Of a stretch of DNA of 64,000 nt, positions 8,487 through 17,798 are shown piece after piece (position 1 is the stretch's first letter; each line of letters begins with the position of its first letter). The stretch is from Pseudomonas putida (GTDB lineage Bacteria > Pseudomonadota > Gammaproteobacteria > Pseudomonadales > Pseudomonadaceae), in NCBI GenBank assembly GCA_029953615.1, contig CP124529.1:5172494-5236493 (forward strand). The letters run 5' to 3'. Under the pieces are notes generated by a model that worked only from the letters and a program-made list of their open reading frames with translations, was not told the origin of the DNA and made no database searches. A program made the position numbers and the translations under genes.

Positions 8487-9770
8487 TCAGTCGCGCGATG
8501 TGCTATCCAGGCGTGCCTGTCGCCTTCCCAGCCAAGCGCCGGTCATTGCCCAGCCCAAGGCAATCAGCGTACCGATCAGCATCGCCAGCTGCGGATGCTC
8601 GCCCATTACGTCCAGCGCCCGCTTGAGCCAGCCACTCAAGGCATCACCGCCGCGGTAGATCACGGTGTCGATGAAGTTCTTGGCCTTGTACTTGTCCGCA
8701 GCGGGCAGCACGGTGAACAGCATCTCCCGCCCCGGCCGTACCAGTGCGTACTCACCGGCCCGACGCACCACCATCACCACCACGAAAACCGCGAACACAG
8801 GGGCCAGTGCCAGCCAAAGAAAGCCCGCGGCGATTACCAGCGGCACTGCCACCAGCAGCACCCCCACCCCCAGCCGACCGGCCAGGCGACCGGTGAGGAG
8901 CACCTGGGTGAGGATGGCCAGGGCCTGTACCACAGCGTCGATCAGGCCGAACACTTGAGTTTGCCGGGTACGGTCGGTGAAGGTTTCGCTGACGATGCGC
9001 GCCTGTTCGAAATACAGGAAGGTGCTGACACTGGCGAGCAACACCACGAACAAGGCAATGCCCAGCAGGTAGGGCGAGCGCAGCACGGCAGTGGCACCGG
9101 CAAACGGGTTGCCGCCCAGTGGCCGGGCATCCGCCCGCTTGGCTTGCGTCGGCAATGGATGGCGCATTCGCCAGCGTTGCAGGTACGACGCAGCGCCGAC
9201 GCTGCCCAGCAGGAACGCCGCGGCCAGCACCAGCAACCCGGCATGGCCCAGCGGCACCACCAGTAGCGTGCCCACGATGGGGCCACTGAGCCCGCCCAGG
9301 CTGGCACCGGCCGCCAGCAGGCCGAACAGGCGCTTGCCTTGCGCGGTGGAAAACACGTCGGCAAGCACACTCCAGGCCAGCGAGATGCTCAGCAGGTTGA
9401 ATACCGACAACCAGATGTAGAAGGCCCGGGCCGTCCATGGAGCGTCAGGGTCGTGGGCAAACAGCATGGCGAACAGCAGCAGGTTGCTGGTGAAAAAGCC
9501 GTAGGTCCAGGGCAGGATGTGTCGGCGCTTTACCCTGGAGGCCAGCCAGCCAAACACCGGCAGGCACGCCAGGGTGGCAATGAAGGTGCCGGTGAACAGC
9601 CATTGCAGGTTGTCTACGCCGCCGGCGACGCCCATGGTTTCACGCACCGGGCGCAGCATGAAGTAGCCAGTGAACAACAGGTAGAACAGCAGCAAGCCGG
9701 CGATCACCGCCGGCCCTTCGCCGGGCTGGATGTTCAGCCCCTGGTCCAGGCGCCGCCGCCAGGCTGCCAT
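8487..9770 (-). CDS. NTP/NDP-exchange-type (MFS-like) membrane transporter
   Basis: 427 residues with about twelve hydrophobic segments. ATG at 9770 (MAAWRRRLDQG) is chosen over an in-frame TTG at 9782, which would overlap the previous stop. The first membrane segment ends GYFMLRPVRETMGVAGG, a motif shared with proteobacterial proteins annotated as NTP/NDP exchange transporters, distant relatives of Tlc ATP/ADP carriers. GEYALVRPGREMLFTVLP near residue 330 is a second conserved patch. Whether nucleotides are really the substrate in a free-living pseudomonad is doubtful. It begins 4 nt after the aldo/keto reductase stop. Confidence 0.75.
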   Translation of the reverse strand: MAAWRRRLDQGLNIQPGEGPAVIAGLLLFYLLFTGYFMLRPVRETMGVAGGVDNLQWLFTGTFIATLACLPVFGWLASRVKRRHILPWTYGFFTSNLLLFAMLFAHDPDAPWTARAFYIWLSVFNLLSISLAWSVLADVFSTAQGKRLFGLLAAGASLGGLSGPIVGTLLVVPLGHAGLLVLAAAFLLGSVGAASYLQRWRMRHPLPTQAKRADARPLGGNPFAGATAVLRSPYLLGIALFVVLLASVSTFLYFEQARIVSETFTDRTRQTQVFGLIDAVVQALAILTQVLLTGRLAGRLGVGVLLVAVPLVIAAGFLWLALAPVFAVFVVVMVVRRAGEYALVRPGREMLFTVLPAADKYKAKNFIDTVIYRGGDALSGWLKRALDVMGEHPQLAMLIGTLIALGWAMTGAWLGRRQARLDSTSRD

Positions 9771-9774
9771 GGTG

Positions 9775-10683
9775 TCAGGCAAACTGCTCGATCAGCGCCT
9801 GTTGCTGCGCCTGGGTCAGCAATGGCCCGTACCCGGCCTTGAGCTGGTCAAGTTGGCGCTCGGGCCGGCTGGTCGCGGGAATGACCGAGGTCACCGCAGG
9901 GTGGCTGATGGCGAATTTGAGAAACAGCTGCGCCCAGCTGCCGATACCCGCTTCTGCGGCCCAGCCAGGTAGGGCCTGGTCCTTGACCCGGGCGAACAGG
10001 CGGCCATCGTCGAATGCCCGGTTGATCAGCACGGCCACACCCTTGTCCTGGCACAGCGGCAGCAGTTCGCGGGCGGCGTCAGGGGCATTGACCGAGTAGT
10101 TGATCTGGATGAAGTCCAGCGCTTCGCTGCGCACGATGCGCGCAACCTCTTCCTGGCCACTGTTCAGGTAATGGGTAATGCCGACATAGCGGGCCTTGCC
10201 CTGCTGCTTCAATTCGCGGGCATAGGGCAGCTGGGTCTGCCAGTCGCGCAGATTGTGGATCTGCAGCAAGTCGACCTTGTCGGTACGCAGGCTCTTGAGG
10301 CTGCCGGCCCATTGCGCTTGGGCCTCTGCCCGGCTGTCGGCGGCGATCTTGGTGGCAATGAAGCATTGCCGGTGCCAGCCGCCCTCTTCCAGCAACTGGC
10401 CGAGAATGCTGTCGGCGCCGCCGTAGTTGGGCGAGGTGTCGATGACCCGGCCACCGCCTTCGAAGAACGCCTTGAGCGCGATTTTCAGCTGCTGGTACTG
10501 GGGCGAGCCGGCTTCTACCTCGAAACTGCCGGAGGTGCCGGCACCGATCACCGGCAGCGCTTCACCGGTGGTCGGCACTTTACGGGTCAGCAAACCCGTC
10601 GGGCTGGCGGCGTGCAACCAGGGGCTGGCGGCCAGCAAGCCCAAGGTGGCACCCGCACGTAGGACATCACGACGTGCGTACAT
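9775..10683 (-). CDS. Tat-exported aldo/keto reductase
   Basis: 302 residues. The N-terminus ARRDVLRAGATLGLLAASP has the twin-arginine and hydrophobic pattern of a Tat signal, with likely cleavage after LHAA-S, so the mature enzyme is periplasmic. The AKR barrel follows, with IDTSPNYGGADSILGQ (Asp and Tyr of the catalytic tetrad), Lys in IATKIAADS, and IHNLRDW. Periplasmic AKRs are uncommon because NADPH is cytosolic; folding with cofactor before Tat export would solve that. The substrate is unknown. It is followed closely by the membrane transporter. Confidence 0.85.
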   Translation of the reverse strand: MYARRDVLRAGATLGLLAASPWLHAASPTGLLTRKVPTTGEALPVIGAGTSGSFEVEAGSPQYQQLKIALKAFFEGGGRVIDTSPNYGGADSILGQLLEEGGWHRQCFIATKIAADSRAEAQAQWAGSLKSLRTDKVDLLQIHNLRDWQTQLPYARELKQQGKARYVGITHYLNSGQEEVARIVRSEALDFIQINYSVNAPDAARELLPLCQDKGVAVLINRAFDDGRLFARVKDQALPGWAAEAGIGSWAQLFLKFAISHPAVTSVIPATSRPERQLDQLKAGYGPLLTQAQQQALIEQFA

Positions 10684-10772
10684 GGAAAAGCTCCCGTCAT
10701 GAGGCGGAAACTTTCAAGGCTAGCCGCTATACCTCGCTGCGCCCGGTGTTTCTGTATCTGGATATTTAGCGA

Positions 10773-11637
10773 TCAGGCTTGCAGCAGCACGCTCAGGTCG
10801 ACCCCTGCCTGGTTCATCGGCGGGCACCAGTAGTAGCCACCGCTCAGTGGCCGGCTGAAGCGGTACAGGCCGTCGATGATGCCGTCCTCCAGGCCGCTCA
10901 TGCGCCGCAGCTGCACTTCGAACGCATCGAAGCTGTGACCAAGGGCCACGAAGGCCAGGCCAGCGCCGCGCTGGTCTGCCCCAGGCCACCGAACGACGGA
11001 CCATGAACGCCTCTGGTTCGAAGCTCTCTTGCGCCGTGCGCTTGACGTGGGCGGACGCGGGAGCGTCGTCGAGCTCTTCGTTGTCGCTCAGGCGGCGCCC
11101 GATGATGTTGTCCTGGTCGGCCTGGGGCAGCGACTTGAAGTACTCAAGGTCGTGCTTCCACAACTGGAACGCGGCAAAGCTGGAGCCATCGGCACCAATG
11201 GCCGCCTGCACTGCCGCTTCGTCCACCGGGTTTTCGGTGCCGTCTTCATAGCCGGTCAGGTCATGGCCGCCACGGTGCAGGAAGCCGTCGACACTATCGG
11301 CCAGGCGCAGGGCTGGTGCCAGCAACCGTTCCAGGGCCTGGGCCCGCAGCAGCAGGTCGCCGCGCTCGTTGCCACGCAGCCACAGCCACAGGGCGTGTTG
11401 AGTGCTGGGGTTCTCCACAGCGGCATCCAGCTGCGGGAAGGCGCGCAAGCCAGGCACTTCACGGCCCAGGGCCTTGGCCAGCGGGGCGCCGACACCCAGG
11501 ATCAGCTGTTCGCCATCGACCTGCGGCAGCAAGGCATCCAGCGCAGCAGGCAGGGCTTCGGGCGACTGCAGGGTAAAGAACAGGTGACGGGCGTGGGCCG
11601 GCACCGGGGTGGCAAGCAGACCTTGCTGGAACGGCAT
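10773..11637 (-). pseudogene. DyP-type peroxidase, interrupted by a one-base frameshift
   Basis: From 11637 the frame encodes a dye-decolorizing peroxidase: GYEDGTENP (GxxDG motif, near residue 135), the proximal His in ASAHVKRTAQ and the distal Arg in FMVRRSVAW. At the C run 10979-10982 (GGGG on the coding strand) the frame slips. Removing one base restores ADQRGAGLAFVALGHSFDAF through to the stop at 10773-10775, giving 287 residues, the expected length. As written, the frame runs on to 10720 with a non-homologous tail. This is either a base-call error or a real inactivation. DyPs use haem and H2O2 on dyes and lignin-like phenols. Confidence 0.85.
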
Positions 11638-11821
11638 GACAGGCTAATCCTCGGTTAAAACGGGAATGCTACTTTGCCTGCAGGCCTACTGCAACGCGGC
11701 ATGCAGCCTCACTGGCGGCTGCGCTTGGTAACAAACGGTTACCAAGCGCTGGCGCTTTGCAATTAGCTAGCAACCAGGGCCGGCCTACACTCCTCGGGAT
11801 CCTTCGCCCGAGAGACCGCCC

Positions 11822-12715
11822 ATGACCGCCTCGCCGTTGCTTACCGCCTTTCTGCCGCTGGCCTTGGGCATCATCATGCTCGGCCTCGGGTTGTCGCTGA
11901 CCCTGGCCGACTTCGCCCGCGTGGTGAAGTACCCCAAGCCGGTAGTGGTTGGCCTGGTTTGCCAGATCCTGCTCCTGCCGCTGGTGTGCTTCCTGATCGC
12001 CAACGGTTTTGGCCTGGAGTCGGCCCTGGCGGTGGGGCTGATGCTGCTGGCCGCCTCGCCTGGCGGCACCACGGCCAACCTGTTCAGCCACCTGGCGCAT
12101 GGCGATGTGGCGTTGAATATCACCCTGACAGCGGTCAATTCGCTGATCGCGATCCTCACCATGCCTCTGCTGGTGAACCTGTCGCTAAGCTGGTTCATGG
12201 CATCGGACCAGGCCATCCCGCTGCAGTTTGCCAAGGTGATGCAGGTGTTCGCCATCGTCCTGCTGCCGGTGGCGCTGGGTATGCTGATACGCCGCTTCGC
12301 ACCGGCTTTTGCCGCGCGCATGGAGAAGCCGATGAAGCTGGTAGCCGCGTTGTTCCTGGCGTTCACCATCGTCCTGGCCCTGGCCAAGGACTGGCAAACC
12401 GTGGTTGCGTACGCGCCGGTGGTGGGCCTGGCCGCGCTGTTGTTCAACCTGCTGAGCCTGGGTGTGGGCTACTGGGTCCCGCGCCTGCTGAACATTCCCA
12501 AGCGTCAGGCGATTGCCATCGGCATGGAGATCGGCATACACAACGGGACCCTGGCGATTGCCCTGGCGTTGAGCCCTTCGCTGCTGAACAACGCCACCAT
12601 GGCGGTGCCGGCGGCGCTGTACAGCCTGATCATGTTCTTCACGGCGGCCGGGTTTGGCTGGTGGGTGAGCCGCGGGCATGTGGCGGTGCAGCCAAAAGGT
12701 GAAACAGTGAACTGA
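11822..12715 (+). CDS. Bile acid:sodium symporter (BASS) family transporter
   Basis: 297 residues with about ten membrane helices. Conserved parts include SPGGTTANLFSHLAHGDVAL (residues about 78-97, first crossover) and GMEIGIHNGTLAIALAL (about 236-252, second crossover), the two broken helices that hold Na+ and substrate in ASBT-type carriers. Bacterial members move organic anions such as pantoate, pyruvate or sterol acids; the substrate is not readable here. It is divergent from the DyP gene, with the shared 184-nt spacer carrying both promoters. Confidence 0.85.
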   Translation: MTASPLLTAFLPLALGIIMLGLGLSLTLADFARVVKYPKPVVVGLVCQILLLPLVCFLIANGFGLESALAVGLMLLAASPGGTTANLFSHLAHGDVALNITLTAVNSLIAILTMPLLVNLSLSWFMASDQAIPLQFAKVMQVFAIVLLPVALGMLIRRFAPAFAARMEKPMKLVAALFLAFTIVLALAKDWQTVVAYAPVVGLAALLFNLLSLGVGYWVPRLLNIPKRQAIAIGMEIGIHNGTLAIALALSPSLLNNATMAVPAALYSLIMFFTAAGFGWWVSRGHVAVQPKGETVN

Positions 12716-12740
12716 GGCGAGTTGCCTGTGGGAGCCCGGG

Positions 12741-13208
12741 TCACAACTGGCTGCGCTTACGCCGCAACTGCTGCTTCAGCACCTTCAGCGGCGGTGCATA
12801 GAAGAACCCGAACGACACACTCCCCGTGCGCCCCTTCACCGCATGGTGCAACCGGTGCGCGCGATGCAAACGCTTGAGGTAGCGGTTGACCGGCCGTGGC
12901 TTGCGCGGCCAGTGCCGGTGAAAGAACCCGTCATGGGCCACGACATACGCCACACCGTACCCCGCCACCCCGCCGCCCACCCACTGCAAGGGCGCATGAC
13001 CACCCTTGCCAAAGGCCACCAGCAGCGTGGCGATCAGCCCCAGGGCTAGCAGATACAGGTCATTGGTTTCGAGCATGCCCAGTTGCGGCTCATGGTGCGA
13101 GCGGTGCAGCCACCAGCCCCAGCCATGCATGATGTACTTGTGAGCCAGCGTGCCAACGCCCTCCATGGCCACCAGGGTGCCGAACAGCACGGCGAGATTG
13201 AACAGCAT
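12741..13208 (-). CDS. CrtZ-like beta-carotene hydroxylase / fatty acid hydroxylase family
   Basis: 155 residues. The diiron His boxes are all visible: HKYIMHG, HRSHHE, HDGFFHRH and HRAHRLHHA, between about four hydrophobic segments. This is the CrtZ/sterol desaturase fold, which hydroxylates the beta-ionone ring. No other carotenoid gene is in this window, so its physiological lipid may differ. It ends 26 nt from the convergent transporter gene; a half REP-like piece (CTGTGGGAGC near 12725) sits between them. Confidence 0.85.
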   Translation of the reverse strand: MLFNLAVLFGTLVAMEGVGTLAHKYIMHGWGWWLHRSHHEPQLGMLETNDLYLLALGLIATLLVAFGKGGHAPLQWVGGGVAGYGVAYVVAHDGFFHRHWPRKPRPVNRYLKRLHRAHRLHHAVKGRTGSVSFGFFYAPPLKVLKQQLRRKRSQL

Positions 13209-13337
13209 GGGACGGTCCGGGTGATGGCAAGGGAAGGCGCAAGGTTACCGATTGCCCGTGTTTTTTTCCATGCAGGCGTGACCGGCTGCAGGCCTGGTGC
13301 GACAGATCAGGACGGCCCCTTTGAAAAGGATTGACTC

Positions 13338-13914
13338 ATGCGCATACGCCCTACCCTTGAACACGACATTCAATGCCTCCCGGACGTCGAGCGCTCGGCA
13401 GCTCAGGCCTTTGTTGCCTTGCCGGCGCTGGCATGGCTGGCACAGGGTGACGTGATGGGCCACGACGCACACCGGGCTTTACGTCGACGTGGGCGGTAGC
13501 TGGGTGGCTGAGGACACGCAGGGGCGCATTCTGGGGTTTGCCTGTGGCCGGTTTGCGGGGCAGGCGCTGCATCTTCACGAAGTTTCGGTGCGGCGGGAGG
13601 CCCAGGGGCAAGGTGTCGGCCGCAGGCTGGTGCTGCAAGTCGCCGATATCGCACGCCAGGCGGGAGCGAAGGAGCTGACCCTGACCACCTTTGCCGATGT
13701 GCCGTGGAATGCACCGTTCTATGCGCGGCTCGGGTTCGAGGTGATTGATGACGGGCTGCTGGATGCTCGGCTGCGGGGTATCCTGGCCAGTGAGCTTGCC
13801 CATGGGCTGCTCGGGCGCTGCGCGATGCGCCTTTGTGTAGGGGCTGAGGCCCAAGGGCTGCTGCGCAGCCCATCGCCGGCAAGCCAGCTCCCACAGGAGT
13901 ACCACCAAGCCTGA
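13338..13914 (+). pseudogene. GNAT acetyltransferase, frameshifted, with a REP-derived tail
   Basis: AAGGA precedes ATG 13338. The frame encodes MRIRPTLEHDIQCLPDVERS and stops early at 13491 because the T run 13478-13480 has one base too many. Without it the frame joins YVDVGGSWVAED and the acetyl-CoA motif RREAQGQGVGRRLV, then FYARLGFEVI. The end of the chain, from about 13874, is read from a REP sequence, so the last 13-14 residues are encoded by repeat DNA. The substrate is unknown. The shift may be a base-call error. Confidence 0.75.
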
Positions 13915-13951
13915 GGGCAGTGATATCCCTGTGGGAGCTGGCTTGCCGGCG
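13874..13951. repeat. Paired REP palindrome overlapping the GNAT 3' end
   Basis: Inverted units of the CGCCGGCAAGCCAGCTCCCA class face each other across a 30-bp loop. The left unit lies inside the GNAT reading frame, and the pair separates convergent GNAT and cyclase genes. Confidence 0.88.
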
Positions 13952-13979
13952 AAAGGGCCGGTACAGGTATTCAAAGAAG

Positions 13980-15548
13980 TCATTCTTCCAGCCCGACCGC
14001 CATACTCCCCGCCACACAATACCCATCCCGGCCCTGGCGCTTGGCCTGATAAAGCGCCGCATCCGCCGCCGCCATAAGCCGCTCGGCCGTCACCTCCTCC
14101 CGCGCCGGGTCACCCACGGCAATTCCCGCACTGAACGATACCCGCCCCAGTGGGCTACCCGCATGCTCCAACAGCTGCCGGCGCAACAGTTGCTGCACCT
14201 CCTGCACCAGCAGTTCCGCCCCGCGAGTATCCGTATCGGGCAGCAGCAGAGTGAACTCCTCGCCCCCAAAGCGCACAGCCAGGTCGGCCGGCCGCTTCAG
14301 CGCCTGTTGCAGCAACTCGGCAAAACGCCGCAGGCACTGGTCGCCCGCTGGGTGGCCGTAACGGTCGTTGTAGGCCTTGAAGTAATCCAGGTCGAGCATC
14401 ACCAGCGCCAGCGGATAGCCCTGGCGTCGCGCCCTGCGCAGCTCCGGCTCGAACACCGCATCCAGCCGCCGACGGTTCCCCAGGCCGGTCAGGCTGTCGG
14501 TCAGCGCCAGGGCCTTCAAGGTCTGGTGTGCCTGGTGCAGGGCCCGCTCGATGGCAATACGCTCGCGCAACTGGCGCAGCACCACACCACCAAAGGCCGC
14601 CAACCCCACCAGTAGCAGCAGCAAAACCGACACCGATTTGATCGCATCGCGGCGCCACGGCGCGATGATCGACTCCCGCGACAAGCCCGCCTCCACCACC
14701 AACGGATAGCTCGACAGCGCACGATAGCCATACAGCCGTGGCGTACCGTCCACCACGGCGACCGCCTCGACCACTCCTTCGTTTGCATGCGGCAAGTGGT
14801 TGCGGAAGATCTCACTGTTGCGCAGGCTGCGGCCCACCGCCTGCTCGACGAACGGCCGCCGCACCAGGATGGTACCGTCACGCTTGGCCAGCACCAGTGC
14901 GCCACGTTCGTCGATCTTGAAGTCGCCGTAGTAACGCACGAACCACTCCACCTTGATGGTGCCCAACAACACCCCGGCGAAACTGCCGTCGGCATGTTCC
15001 AGGCGCCGTGAAATGGGGATGACCAGGTCACCAGTGGAACGGCTGCGCACCACCGAGCCAATGTGTACCCCTCGGTCGGTATGCTCGCGGTGGTAGATGA
15101 AATAATCACGGTCGGCATTGTTGGCATTGGCCGGAACGACCGCCTGGTCGGTGACGATCCAGCTACCATCCGGGCCATACACGAATAACCCGTGCAGTTG
15201 CGGCATGATGTTTTTTTGCTGGACCAGCAAGGTATGCAGGCGCGGCCGGTCGATATGCCCGAAACCGTCGCCTTCCAGCCGCTCGGCCAGCGCCGCGGTG
15301 ATGGCGTCGACCTGGCGGATGGCGTCTTCGGCATGTTGCGCCGTGGCCCGGGCCAGGTTGGTAACCATGTTCTCGGCATTGGTGAAGGCGTGCCGGTAGT
15401 CGCGCCAGATACGCCAGCCTTCCACTACCGCGAAGGCCAGCATCACCACCAGCATGAACGCGACCACCAGGCGGAACAGCGCCACGGCGCGGCCCTCGCC
15501 GCTTACGGCGAAAAGTCCGTCCTCATCCTGTTTCCTGGCTGCACCCAT
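13980..15548 (-). CDS. Membrane diguanylate cyclase with periplasmic sensor domain
   Basis: 522 residues. One membrane segment lies at about 24-46 and a second at about 308-330; between them is a roughly 260-residue dCache-like sensor (DGSWIVTDQAV, DRDYFIYHREH). The GGDEF domain follows: LTDSLTGLGNRRRLD, then GGEEF at residues 428-432, an active variant. RPAD at 419-422 lies five residues ahead and is the inhibitory I-site. It should make c-di-GMP from GTP on the cytoplasmic face in response to an external ligand, and feed back on itself. The ligand is unknown. Confidence 0.92.
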   Translation of the reverse strand: MGAARKQDEDGLFAVSGEGRAVALFRLVVAFMLVVMLAFAVVEGWRIWRDYRHAFTNAENMVTNLARATAQHAEDAIRQVDAITAALAERLEGDGFGHIDRPRLHTLLVQQKNIMPQLHGLFVYGPDGSWIVTDQAVVPANANNADRDYFIYHREHTDRGVHIGSVVRSRSTGDLVIPISRRLEHADGSFAGVLLGTIKVEWFVRYYGDFKIDERGALVLAKRDGTILVRRPFVEQAVGRSLRNSEIFRNHLPHANEGVVEAVAVVDGTPRLYGYRALSSYPLVVEAGLSRESIIAPWRRDAIKSVSVLLLLLVGLAAFGGVVLRQLRERIAIERALHQAHQTLKALALTDSLTGLGNRRRLDAVFEPELRRARRQGYPLALVMLDLDYFKAYNDRYGHPAGDQCLRRFAELLQQALKRPADLAVRFGGEEFTLLLPDTDTRGAELLVQEVQQLLRRQLLEHAGSPLGRVSFSAGIAVGDPAREEVTAERLMAAADAALYQAKRQGRDGYCVAGSMAVGLEE

Positions 15549-15700
15549 TGAGTTCCCTGGCCATACCGCGTTCGCCGCCTTTCACTATAGTTCAGCACCA
15601 CCTGAGCGAAGCCGGCCAGGAAAAAGATTAAACCTTTGCCGCGCCTGCACCCTCAACCGTACGCGACACTGAGGTCGCGTCACGGTTTAAGGAGTGAAGC

Positions 15701-16202
15701 ATGAGCAGTCTCTTCATCAAGCGAGTCGGTTTTTCCATGGTGCTGGGCCTGGCATCGGTACACGCATTGGCGGCGGGCTCCGATGACTTCGTCGAGGCGG
15801 CCACCGAAGCCGGCATTGCCGAGGTGGTCACTGGCAAACTGGCCCTGGAAAAAAGCCAGGATGCCGAGATCAAGACCTTCGCCCAGCAGATGGTCACCGA
15901 CCACACCCAGGCCAATCAGAAGCTCGGCGACATTGCTCGCAAGCTGGACATTTCCGTACCCGACGAAGCGGCAATAACCGAACAAGGTCAAGAAGATGAT
16001 CCTGGAATGGCGGGAGGAATCGTTCGACAAGTCCTACGTCAACAACCAGGTCGACGCTCACGAAAAGGCGGTGGAGCTGTTCAAGAAGGAGGCGGCTTCG
16101 TCAGACAAGGCTGAGCTCAAGGCCTTTGCGAGCGAAACCCTGCCCAAGCTCGAACAGCATCTGGAGCATGCCAAGGCGCTTCAGGCCAAACACGGCAAGT
16201 GA
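15701..16202 (+). pseudogene. DUF4142 periplasmic protein, split by a one-base frameshift
   Basis: MSSLFIKRVGFSMVLGLASV is a signal peptide ending ALAAG. The ferritin-like DUF4142 helices follow (KLALEKSQDAEIKTFAQQMV). At 15981-15982 one extra A breaks the frame after DEAAITE; deleting it restores the continuation VKKMILEWREESFDKSYVNN through to the stop at 16202, giving 166 residues. As written, two pieces remain (15701-16114 and 15996-16202). GGAG stands 7-8 nt before the start. An inverted repeat ACGCGAC/GTCGCGT lies at 15661-15680 in the leader. Confidence 0.82.
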
Positions 16203-16210
16203 GGCCCGCC

Positions 16211-16462
16211 ATGAGCAACGATGCATTGAAAGCCGAAGTGCTGACTCGTCTGCTGCACGCTCACCCCCAGGGGCTGGGCAAGGAAGTGCTGGACAACTAT
16301 CGGGGCGAGAAAGCCGTTGCCGGTATGTTGAAGACGCTGCAGGAGGCCGGTTTGATCCAGGATGGCAGCGTGGCGGTAAGCAGCGACCACCAGATCAGCG
16401 TGAACTATCCGATCAAGCTCTCGGCTGCGGGCGTGGAGGCGGCCAGGCAGGCGGAGTCCTGA
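16211..16462 (+). CDS. Small conserved hypothetical protein
   Basis: 83 residues. ATG 16211 follows GAGG; an upstream in-frame GTG at 16199 would overlap the previous gene. The chain is soluble, with a helical start (ALKAEVLTRLLHAHPQGLGK) and a basic-to-acidic mix that resembles a small winged-helix fold (LQEAGLIQDGSVAVSSDHQI). It follows the DUF4142 gene by 8 nt, so it is probably co-transcribed. The function is unknown. Confidence 0.7.
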   Translation: MSNDALKAEVLTRLLHAHPQGLGKEVLDNYRGEKAVAGMLKTLQEAGLIQDGSVAVSSDHQISVNYPIKLSAAGVEAARQAES

Positions 16463-16567
16463 GTCGAGCGAGCCGGGCTTGCCTGGCCAAGGGCTCGAGC
16501 CTGCGGCCCTGGCAATGCCATCCCGATCGCGGGGGCCGCTGCGCGGCCCTTCGCGACACTGCCGCCT

Positions 16568-16738
16568 TCATGGGGATTTTTCGTCATCCCGCGGTGGCTT
16601 GGCAGGCCCTTGAGGGTCGACTTGTGGATCCTCCACATCTGGCGAATCAGGATCGAAACCCAAGTCCTCGCGTTTGTTCGCCTGCTCGGACGAATGGGGC
16701 CCTTGGGGGTGTTTTCCTGGTTGTTCTGCTTCAGGCAT
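16568..16738 (-). CDS. Small acidic hypothetical protein
   Basis: 56 residues, read on the minus strand from ATG 16738, with GGAG about 8 nt ahead. The sequence MPEAEQPGKHPQGPHSSEQA is followed by DPDSPDVEDPQVDPQGPAKP. It is Pro/Asp/Gln-rich with no hydrophobic core, so probably disordered. No family is recognised. The good ribosome site and protein-like composition argue it is real. It is convergent with the 83-residue gene. Confidence 0.55.
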   Translation of the reverse strand: MPEAEQPGKHPQGPHSSEQANKREDLGFDPDSPDVEDPQVDPQGPAKPPRDDEKSP

Positions 16739-16793
16739 GAGGCTATCTCCGGTGCGTGTCTAGGGAAGAAACCACCGGCCGGGAAAAGTTTGA

Positions 16794-17780
16794 TTAATCT
16801 GTTTTCGCGGCTAGCCGAGTACGGCATTGAACCAGCGCTTCATCACGTTCCTTCAGCTGTTCCTCGAGCCACTGCAGTTGGCGAGCCTGTTCCGCGCACA
16901 CGTCGCGCCTGGCTTCAAGGCTCTGTGCCTGCACATCCAGCTGCCGACGCATCTCCTCGCTGGCGCCCTGTGCCTGAGCCAGGATTGTGCGCAAGCCCTG
17001 TATCTGCGCATCACGCTGTTCCAGCAGTTCATCCTGCGCCCTGCAGGCGCTGGCGGCCTGACGATGTTCACCCAGCAAGCGCTCGTTGTCGCGGTGCAGG
17101 CGCGTCAGTTCGTCCTGCTTGACGATCATGCCCTGCTGCAGTTGACGCACTTCCACCTGCAACTGTTGCAGCTGCGATTCGTGGCGGCGCTGTTCCTGCT
17201 CACGCTGTTCGCGGCTGGCGGTGCGGTAGTGCTCCAGCGCGTCGCGGGCATGACGGTGCTTGTCTTCCAGTGATTTGACCTGCTCGTCCTTGTCGGCCAG
17301 GCGCACCTGCAGCTCGCCCAGCGACTGGTTGAGGCTGGCACTGCGCAACTGTTCGGCCTGCAGCGTGCTTTGGGTGGAAAGCAGTTTTTCCGACTCGGCG
17401 GCCAGTGCGGCCACATCGATCTGATGCTGCTGATGCGCCGCAGCCAGTGCCTGCTGGGCAATGGCCAGCTGTGCCTCCAGTTGTTCGCGCTGTCGAGTGA
17501 ATGCGCTTTCGGCCTGCTCGATCTTCAGGTCGGCCTCGTCCTGCAACTGGGTTGCCAGTTGCCCGACCATTCGGCTCAGCACATCGCTCAGCGCCATGCC
17601 GCCTTCGGCGGCCACAGGCTGCTGGCCGTTCAACTCTTTCAGGTAGCGGTGAATCGTGGTCTTGGAGCCGGTGTTGCCCAGCTCGATACGTATGGCATCG
17701 ATGCTGGGATTCTCGCCCCGGGCAATCAGCGCCTGACGCGCCTGCTGCACTACAACCTTGTTTATACCGCCCCGGGCCAT
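16794..17780 (-). CDS. KfrA-like DNA-binding coiled-coil protein
   Basis: 328 residues. Residues 1-60 (MARGGINKVVVQQARQALIA, then GENPSIDAIRIELGNTGSKT) form the KfrA N-terminal helix-turn-helix that binds operator DNA. Residues about 80-315 are an almost unbroken heptad coiled coil rich in Gln, Glu, Arg and Leu. KfrA is known from IncP plasmids as an autorepressor and segregation scaffold; chromosomal copies are frequent in Pseudomonas but poorly studied. The start is unambiguous. Three GTACC repeats lie directly upstream and could be its own operator. Confidence 0.85.
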   Translation of the reverse strand: MARGGINKVVVQQARQALIARGENPSIDAIRIELGNTGSKTTIHRYLKELNGQQPVAAEGGMALSDVLSRMVGQLATQLQDEADLKIEQAESAFTRQREQLEAQLAIAQQALAAAHQQHQIDVAALAAESEKLLSTQSTLQAEQLRSASLNQSLGELQVRLADKDEQVKSLEDKHRHARDALEHYRTASREQREQEQRRHESQLQQLQVEVRQLQQGMIVKQDELTRLHRDNERLLGEHRQAASACRAQDELLEQRDAQIQGLRTILAQAQGASEEMRRQLDVQAQSLEARRDVCAEQARQLQWLEEQLKERDEALVQCRTRLAAKTD

Positions 17781-17798
17781 GCTTGCTCCTACGATTTT

